Shown piece by piece: positions 31,627 through 34,967 of a DNA stretch of 34,967 nt. Numbering within the stretch: position 1 is the first letter of the stretch; each line of letters begins with the position of its first letter. The notes beneath the pieces were generated by a model, which saw nothing but the letters and a program-made list of their open reading frames with translations, was not told the origin of the DNA and ran no database searches. Origin of the DNA: an uncultured Flavobacterium sp. GTDB taxonomy: Bacteria > Bacteroidota > Bacteroidia > Flavobacteriales > Flavobacteriaceae. The position numbers were made by a program, and so were the translations under genes. Location: contig NZ_CALTYA010000035.1 of the NCBI RefSeq assembly GCF_943913405.1, forward strand, positions 1-34,967, in the 5' to 3' direction.

Positions 31627-32694
31627 TTAGTTGTCATAACTTTCCACGACGCTCATCAAAACATCCGAAAAATTGAAAATATCATCAAGAGAGCTGATCT
31701 CGTTTTTGATTTCCTTTTTGTTCTCGTCAATTGTTGCGATGTATTTTTTGGTGCCGTTGAAATATAATCGGCAGATAGTTTTGCGGTTGTTGTCGTCCAA
31801 AAGAATGGCGAAATAGGAGAGGGCGTCGCGATAAGCGATTCGGGAAACCGGAATTTTTTGCCTCAAAATTGTCTTTACGATCATGAAACCTTCTAGTTCT
31901 TCTTCGGTAGTCACGATTCCAGATACGTCAGGTTTTTCAGTTTCAGCAATGGCGGCATCTTGCTCTTTGACCACGGCATCTTCTTTTGTCAAAGCTGATT
32001 TTAATCTTTCCGTAATCAAATCGCTGAGGTATTGTTGCATCGATTTCTTAGTAAGATTGGTAAACTGCTCTAAGATTCGGGCATTGACAACACTCGGATA
32101 CACTTGCTTTGCAAAATGCCTTACAAATTCAGGACTCGGATTGGTGAATTCAGAGTCAATAAGTTTCTTTAATTCAAAAGTATACTTGAGGTCGCTGGCG
32201 GTATTTACGATATTATCAAAATCATAATAAGCCTTGTGGAACTTCTTCAATTCCTCGATTTGGTTGTCTTTTATGTCGGTAATATCGAAGGCGAAAAACG
32301 GCTTGTCGTCCATTTTGTTGGTTTCTACCAAATCGGTATAAAATTTATACTCGATGCCGTTGGTAAGAATAGAAAACTTCGCTTTAGTAGTATGAAAATA
32401 GCGGAATAATTGGGAAGTATTGTTCACATTCAAAGGCAGAGCATGATGTTTGCATTCAATTAAAATAATCGGATCGCCGTTCTGCATGATCGCATAATCA
32501 ATTTTTTCGCCCTGCTTGATGCCAATGTCGGCCACCAATTCAGGCGTCACTTCAAACGGATTGAAAACATCATAGCCCAATTCTTTGATGAACGGCATGA
32601 TAAAAGCATTTTTGGTCGCTTCTTCAGTATTGACTTGGTCTTTCAGTTTTGTAACGCGATCGCCAAGCATTTTGATTTGATCTTTAAAGTCCAT
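31627..32694 (-). CDS. Solitary HsdR-N-type PD-(D/E)xK nuclease-like protein
   Basis: 355 aa. The start at 32694 (MDFKDQIKMLGDRV) is chosen because it lies 21 nt after a -7 box; a longer version would begin close to that box. The N-terminal ~170 residues match the type I restriction enzyme R protein N-terminal domain (HSDR_N_2): EEATKNAFIMPFIKELGYDV, then the nuclease motif IDYAIMQNGDPIILIECK (D ... E-x-K), and QLFRYFHTTKAKFSILTNG. There is no helicase part, and no hsdM or hsdS nearby, so this is not a restriction-modification system. The C-terminal half holds a helical region and a beta-rich tail (SYFAILLDDNNRKTICRLYF). It shares its promoter architecture with the adjacent 12-gene operon. 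Confidence 0.85.
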   Translation of the reverse strand: MDFKDQIKMLGDRVTKLKDQVNTEEATKNAFIMPFIKELGYDVFNPFEVTPELVADIGIKQGEKIDYAIMQNGDPIILIECKHHALPLNVNNTSQLFRYFHTTKAKFSILTNGIEYKFYTDLVETNKMDDKPFFAFDITDIKDNQIEELKKFHKAYYDFDNIVNTASDLKYTFELKKLIDSEFTNPSPEFVRHFAKQVYPSVVNARILEQFTNLTKKSMQQYLSDLITERLKSALTKEDAVVKEQDAAIAETEKPDVSGIVTTEEELEGFMIVKTILRQKIPVSRIAYRDALSYFAILLDDNNRKTICRLYFNGTKKYIATIDENKKEIKNEISSLDDIFNFSDVLMSVVESYDN

Positions 32695-32715
32695 AGGGGA
32701 TGAATTAAGTTTCAG

Positions 32716-32723
32716 CAAACCTA
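32716..32723 (-). promoter_or_regulatory. Predicted -7 box of the nuclease-like gene
   Basis: TAGGTTTG on the minus strand matches TAnnTTTG and is 21 nt upstream of the start codon at 32694. The palindromic element begins exactly 20 nt further upstream. Confidence 0.6.
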
Positions 32724-32743
32724 TGGCGATAAAAAATGCATTT

Positions 32744-32762
32744 TTTACGGGTTTCCGTAAAG
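32744..32762. promoter_or_regulatory. Palindromic element, copy 2 (nuclease-like gene promoter)
   Basis: TTTACGG, GTTT, CCGTAAA plus G: identical to 19 of 20 positions of the element at 31568-31587, in the same orientation and at the same distance from a -7 box. Confidence 0.65.
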
Positions 32763-32782
32763 AGGGAAATTTAGATATAAAA

Positions 32783-32810
32783 AAACTGCAAGGTTTTAGG
32801 CTTGCAGTTT
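32783..32810 (-). terminator. Terminator after the 28-aa gene
   Basis: AAACTGCAAG (32783-32792) and CTTGCAGTTT (32801-32810) form a perfect 10-bp stem with an 8-nt loop. On the minus strand the stem's own TTT runs on into TTTT. It begins 4 nt after the stop codon of the small gene 32815-32901. Confidence 0.85.
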
Positions 32811-32814
32811 GGTG

Positions 32815-32901
32815 TTATTCTAAAATTGAAAGAAATATTTCAAGAATTATTTCTATAAGAGTTGAAAACCAGAAAGAATCTTTTGGCTTTTTGTTTTCCA
32901 T
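32815..32901 (-). CDS. 28-aa putative membrane or amphipathic peptide
   Basis: A short frame that starts with ATG 11 nt after the lipoprotein stop codon and ends with TAA 4 nt before a strong terminator. The product has a charged head (MENKKPKDS) followed by an aromatic/hydrophobic helix (FWFSTLIEII and onward) with Glu every 4-7 residues (17, 21, 28), which would place the acidic residues on one helical face. Its tight fit between gene end and terminator suggests a real gene rather than chance. No family recognised. Confidence 0.5.
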   Translation of the reverse strand: MENKKPKDSFWFSTLIEIILEIFLSILE

Positions 32902-32912
32902 AATCTAATAAA

Positions 32913-33695
32913 TTATAGATATTCAATTACAGTTTTTGAAATTGGATTAGTACTTCCTGCCACTTTTCTAATGATTTGGATAGGAAAATTATCGCTATTG
33001 TAAATAATATCATAGCTATATTCTTCGGAAGGCGTAGTTGCTTGTAAGTTGTTAAACGATTTTTGAGAAATTTTGTTGTTTGAACTAAGCGGAGAAAATC
33101 CTTCAAAACTTAACAATAATCTTATCACGGAATCCATATCTCGCATCGGATTATTTTTTGAATCAAACGTATAGGTTGATTTAGAAATTGAATTTATCCC
33201 GGTATTTGTCATATGGTGAATAATTTGTGTTGCATTTCCATTAACAAAAGTGTAGGTTTTCTTGTCCATTTGTGTCCAAACGCCATCATAAAAACTAGAA
33301 TATACCTCTGTATTCAAAATGTTGTTGCTATAAGTATATTCAGTTTTATTACTGTTATTACTTTGCAGTATGCTTTTAAGGTTATTTCCTTCGTAGGATA
33401 AAGTGTTAAATCCTACAGTCGTATTATTGTTAATCTGATTTGCTTTTACAATTTTGTCGCCTTCATAAACAAATTCAAGTCTGTTGTTCATGTTGTCACT
33501 ACTGATGCTTAAAAGTTTTTCATTGGCATAATTAAAATTAGTGACAGAAATATTTTCTGAATTTGAATAATAAACGGTCTGCGTAATTTTGATCACCAAA
33601 ACAGTTTCATCTGTTTCGGGATTGGTTGTTGAATCATCACTGCTACAGGCGAATATCAAGCTGGCTGAAAAAAGAAGGATAAGTTTTTTATACAT
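32913..33695 (-). CDS. Lipoprotein, DUF4595/YD-repeat-like
   Basis: 260-aa predicted lipoprotein: MYKKLILLFSASLIFAC gives a lipobox with Cys17, followed by SSDDSTTNPETDE, the acidic export-type linker common in Bacteroidota surface lipoproteins. The body is a series of beta-hairpins with the Y-x-Y/F and N-G-N/N-N-K motifs of wrapped-strand proteins (FNYANEKLLSISSDN, FVYEGDKIVKANQI, YTFVNGNATQII, YDIIYNSDNFPIQIIRK). Function unknown. A TACTTTTG -7 box lies at 33712-33719, next to or within the left end of the IS element. Confidence 0.75.
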   Translation of the reverse strand: MYKKLILLFSASLIFACSSDDSTTNPETDETVLVIKITQTVYYSNSENISVTNFNYANEKLLSISSDNMNNRLEFVYEGDKIVKANQINNNTTVGFNTLSYEGNNLKSILQSNNSNKTEYTYSNNILNTEVYSSFYDGVWTQMDKKTYTFVNGNATQIIHHMTNTGINSISKSTYTFDSKNNPMRDMDSVIRLLLSFEGFSPLSSNNKISQKSFNNLQATTPSEEYSYDIIYNSDNFPIQIIRKVAGSTNPISKTVIEYL

Positions 33696-33711
33696 GATAA
33701 TTATTTTTTGT

Positions 33712-33719
33712 CAAAAGTA
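33712..33719 (-). promoter_or_regulatory. Possible -7 box of the lipoprotein gene
   Basis: TACTTTTG on the minus strand matches TAnnTTTG, 16 nt upstream of the start codon. It overlaps the putative left end of the IS, so the insertion may have supplied or replaced the promoter. Confidence 0.35.
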
Positions 33720-33722
33720 GAA

Positions 33723-34410
33723 CTATTTTAGATTTAAACTAATGGTTTTGTTTTGGCTCCAAAAATAAATCTTCAGAACTGCATTTAAAATCAGAAGACT
33801 TCGTGAAAAGCAAATACTCCTTCGATTTAATCTCTTAAGATGAGTTCTCAAAGTCAAATTTTTTCTTTCAATGTGATTCGTGCCAAAACGTTCAACAGAA
33901 TGCAGTTTCTCGTCAATCAAATACCTGTAGTTTTTTAATCTGTCGGTGAATATTTTTTTTGCTTCTGATAATTTTAAAGTATCCAAGAGATGACTCAATG
34001 TTTTATTGGTTCGTTTCCCAACATGAAAGCTGACAACATTTCTAGACTCCTTTTCTAAAGCATAAACGAGCCAGATAAAATTTCTTTTATCTCTGATATA
34101 AGTACGCATTTCATCAACTTCATAATTTTTTTCCTTGCTGATGATTGGCTGTTGAATTTTCTTTGCGATTGAAATGATTCTTTTTAATAATGTTGACGTT
34201 GAGATTTTTAATATTCTAGCGGTACTTCTTATTCCTAAGCCTTCTTTGGTAAACAAAATTATATCCTGATTGATGTTTTTTTGCATGCATTATATCCATA
34301 GTTAGACTGTTGTCTCTTTTGACAGACACAGCATTTATACCGTTGATTTCCGTTAGATTGAAATCTATTTTTATGCATTTACCATTACAAAAATTACATT
34401 TTATTTTCAT
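33723..34410 (-). pseudogene. IS1-family transposase, frameshifted
   Basis: The reading frame is broken twice. The first part (34410 onward) encodes a zinc-knuckle start (MKIKCNFCNGKCIK), then a one-base loss in an A5 run (34368-34372) shifts out of frame. The middle part (34259-34378) reads NQRYKCCVCQKRQQSNYGYN, the second half of the knuckle. At an A7C run (34275-34282) a -1 shift is needed to enter the main part (33723-34286, 187 aa), which has the helix-turn-helix GIRSTARILKISTSTLLKRI and the DDE residues in YEVDEMRTYI, IFTDRLKNYRY and TNHIERKN. The A7C site fits the programmed -1 shift of IS1 elements; the A5 lesion does not and probably inactivates it, unless it is a sequencing error. 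Confidence 0.85.
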
Positions 34411-34704
34411 GACCTATATTTGATACACTAAGATGCCACAAAAGCATTTTAAGGCTTTTTAAAAGTCAAAAAGCAGAAGAGACGACCTATAGGCCGTCTC
34501 TCTACTATTCAATATTTATAAATTTATATTTTTTTCAGTTAGTTACACTGATATTTTGCAAAAACACCTAATCTGATACATTACCCAATACGTTGGAAAT
34601 CTAAAATCTCATATCACTAACTTTGAAACACTACCTAAATTCCTGATTATCTGCTGATATATAATGAAATAATTACTCACCAACACATTCGATAGATTGC
34701 CAAT
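34411..34704. other. Non-coding stretch with a hairpin
   Basis: 294 nt between the IS coding part and the last gene. It contains the right end of the IS and the hairpin at 34478-34501. Otherwise it is AT-rich with no gene or clear promoter that I can support. Confidence 0.6.
34478..34501. repeat. REP-like hairpin (AGAGACG ... CGTCTCT)
   Basis: AGAGACG (34478-34484) pairs with CGTCTCT (34495-34501); inside it are an A-C mismatch, a CC/GG pair and a TATA loop. Hairpins with AGAGACG/CGTCTCT arms are, in my experience, dispersed repeats in Bacteroidota genomes. It lacks a T-run, so a repeat is more likely than a terminator. Confidence 0.5.
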
Positions 34705-34967
34705 TTAGTTATTAATTTTTCTCCATTTAGATTTAGATAATTCCTCATTATCAAAAAAGTAAATTAAAAAGTTCTTTTTCTTAATAAAAAGCATTTCAGT
34801 TTTATTTTTATTATCAATAAGTTTTAAAGTGTCATTACTAATATTCCAACTACCTTCAGTTTTTAAAAATTTTGATGGTACATTTTTTTTAGCCAATTTT
34901 TTTGAATGATATTCCTGTTCAATAAAAGAATACATTTTATTTTCATGTAATTTTAAAACATTTACAT
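34705..34967 (-). CDS. Hypothetical protein, 5' end beyond the window
   Basis: The frame is open to the window edge, so the start codon probably lies outside; at least 87 residues are visible. An internal Met (34935) is only one possible start. Visible text includes LKLHENKMYSFIEQEYHSKK, EGSWNISNDTLKLID and NFLIYFFDNEEL. The 'L-x-L-x-x-x-x-x-Y ... G-x-W-x-I-x-N-D-T-L-x-L' pattern is that of small lipocalin/NlpE-like Bacteroidota proteins. The function is unknown. Confidence 0.55.
   Translation of the reverse strand, partial: VNVLKLHENKMYSFIEQEYHSKKLAKKNVPSKFLKTEGSWNISNDTLKLIDNKNKTEMLFIKKKNFLIYFFDNEELSKSKWRKINN

Larger units (their letters stand above)
33709..34425 (-). mobile_element. IS1-family insertion sequence (approximate limits)
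   Basis: Contains the IS1-type transposase remnants described separately. The outer limits are uncertain: reading inward, TGTCAAAAGTAG at the left (33709-33720) and TATCAAATATAG at the right (complement of 34414-34425) share 8 of 12 positions and may be diverged terminal repeats, giving ~717 bp, near the usual IS1 size. No target-site duplication was found, so the limits need comparison with other copies. Confidence 0.5.

Noticed and set aside
31627..32694. Complete type I restriction-modification system
   Set aside because: Only the HsdR N-terminal type domain is present; no helicase, HsdM or HsdS.
31568..32762. Palindrome pair as the ends of a mobile element carrying the nuclease-like gene
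   Set aside because: The copies are in direct orientation with fixed spacing to -7 boxes, which a promoter role explains better; an insertion is still possible but less likely.
32723..32908. 61-codon plus-strand open frame
   Set aside because: It runs through the palindromic promoter element, the terminator stem and the 28-aa gene, and its product resembles nothing; antisense chance frame.

Overview
This is an AT-rich chromosomal segment of a Bacteroidota bacterium, most likely Flavobacterium or a close relative. Support comes from a type IX secretion (T9SS) cargo protein with a type A C-terminal sorting domain, a PorT-like gene beside ubiE, lipoproteins that start right after short signal peptides, -7 promoter boxes of the TAnnTTTG type with little Shine-Dalgarno sequence, and proteins with 2TM, TamL-like and four-helix-bundle (IVP) character.

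Positions 1-19,840 are mostly housekeeping. In order they hold a T9SS cargo protein (-), a small phage-holin-superfamily membrane protein (+), the protein quality-control run tig-clpP-clpX (+), accD and fbaA below a TamL-like Omp85 lipoprotein (-), a SpoU/TrmH RNA methyltransferase (+), then a long minus-strand stretch: a bifunctional-nuclease-family gene, a four-helix-bundle protein, thyA, a TonB-C-like protein, a 2TM protein, folA, ubiE and porT. Next come etfB-etfA (-), a small lipoprotein (-) and an MFS transporter (+). Many gaps in this part are filled by arrays of 7-bp units, often as inverted pairs that abut a start or stop codon.

Positions 19,873-31,518 hold the most interesting object. 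Twelve minus-strand genes are packed with gaps of 25 nt or less (one ATGA overlap) between one predicted promoter and one strong terminator. In transcription order they are: DUF4177-like, YidD-like, a 509-aa lipoprotein, a three-TM protein, a tubulin/FtsZ-like GTPase, a 1290-aa protein with an actin/Hsp70 ATPase core, a degenerate Hsp70-like protein with a proline-rich tail, two TerD-family proteins, an inner-membrane OmpA-domain protein whose cytoplasmic N-terminus resembles that of TerD, a two-TM peptide and a Cys-rich secreted peptide. It combines a tubulin-fold and an actin-fold NTPase with TerD calcium-binding-type proteins and envelope anchors. I do not recognise it as a named system.

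The next gene upstream, a solitary HsdR-N-type PD-(D/E)xK protein (31,627-32,694), has the same promoter layout as the 12-gene operon: an identical 19-nt palindromic element exactly 20 nt upstream of a TAnnTTTG box, about 21 nt before the start codon. Joint control is therefore likely.

The right end holds a 28-aa peptide gene tucked before a terminator, a lipoprotein, a frameshifted IS1-family insertion sequence, an REP-like hairpin and a gene cut by the window edge. No rRNA, tRNA, CRISPR array or prophage was seen.
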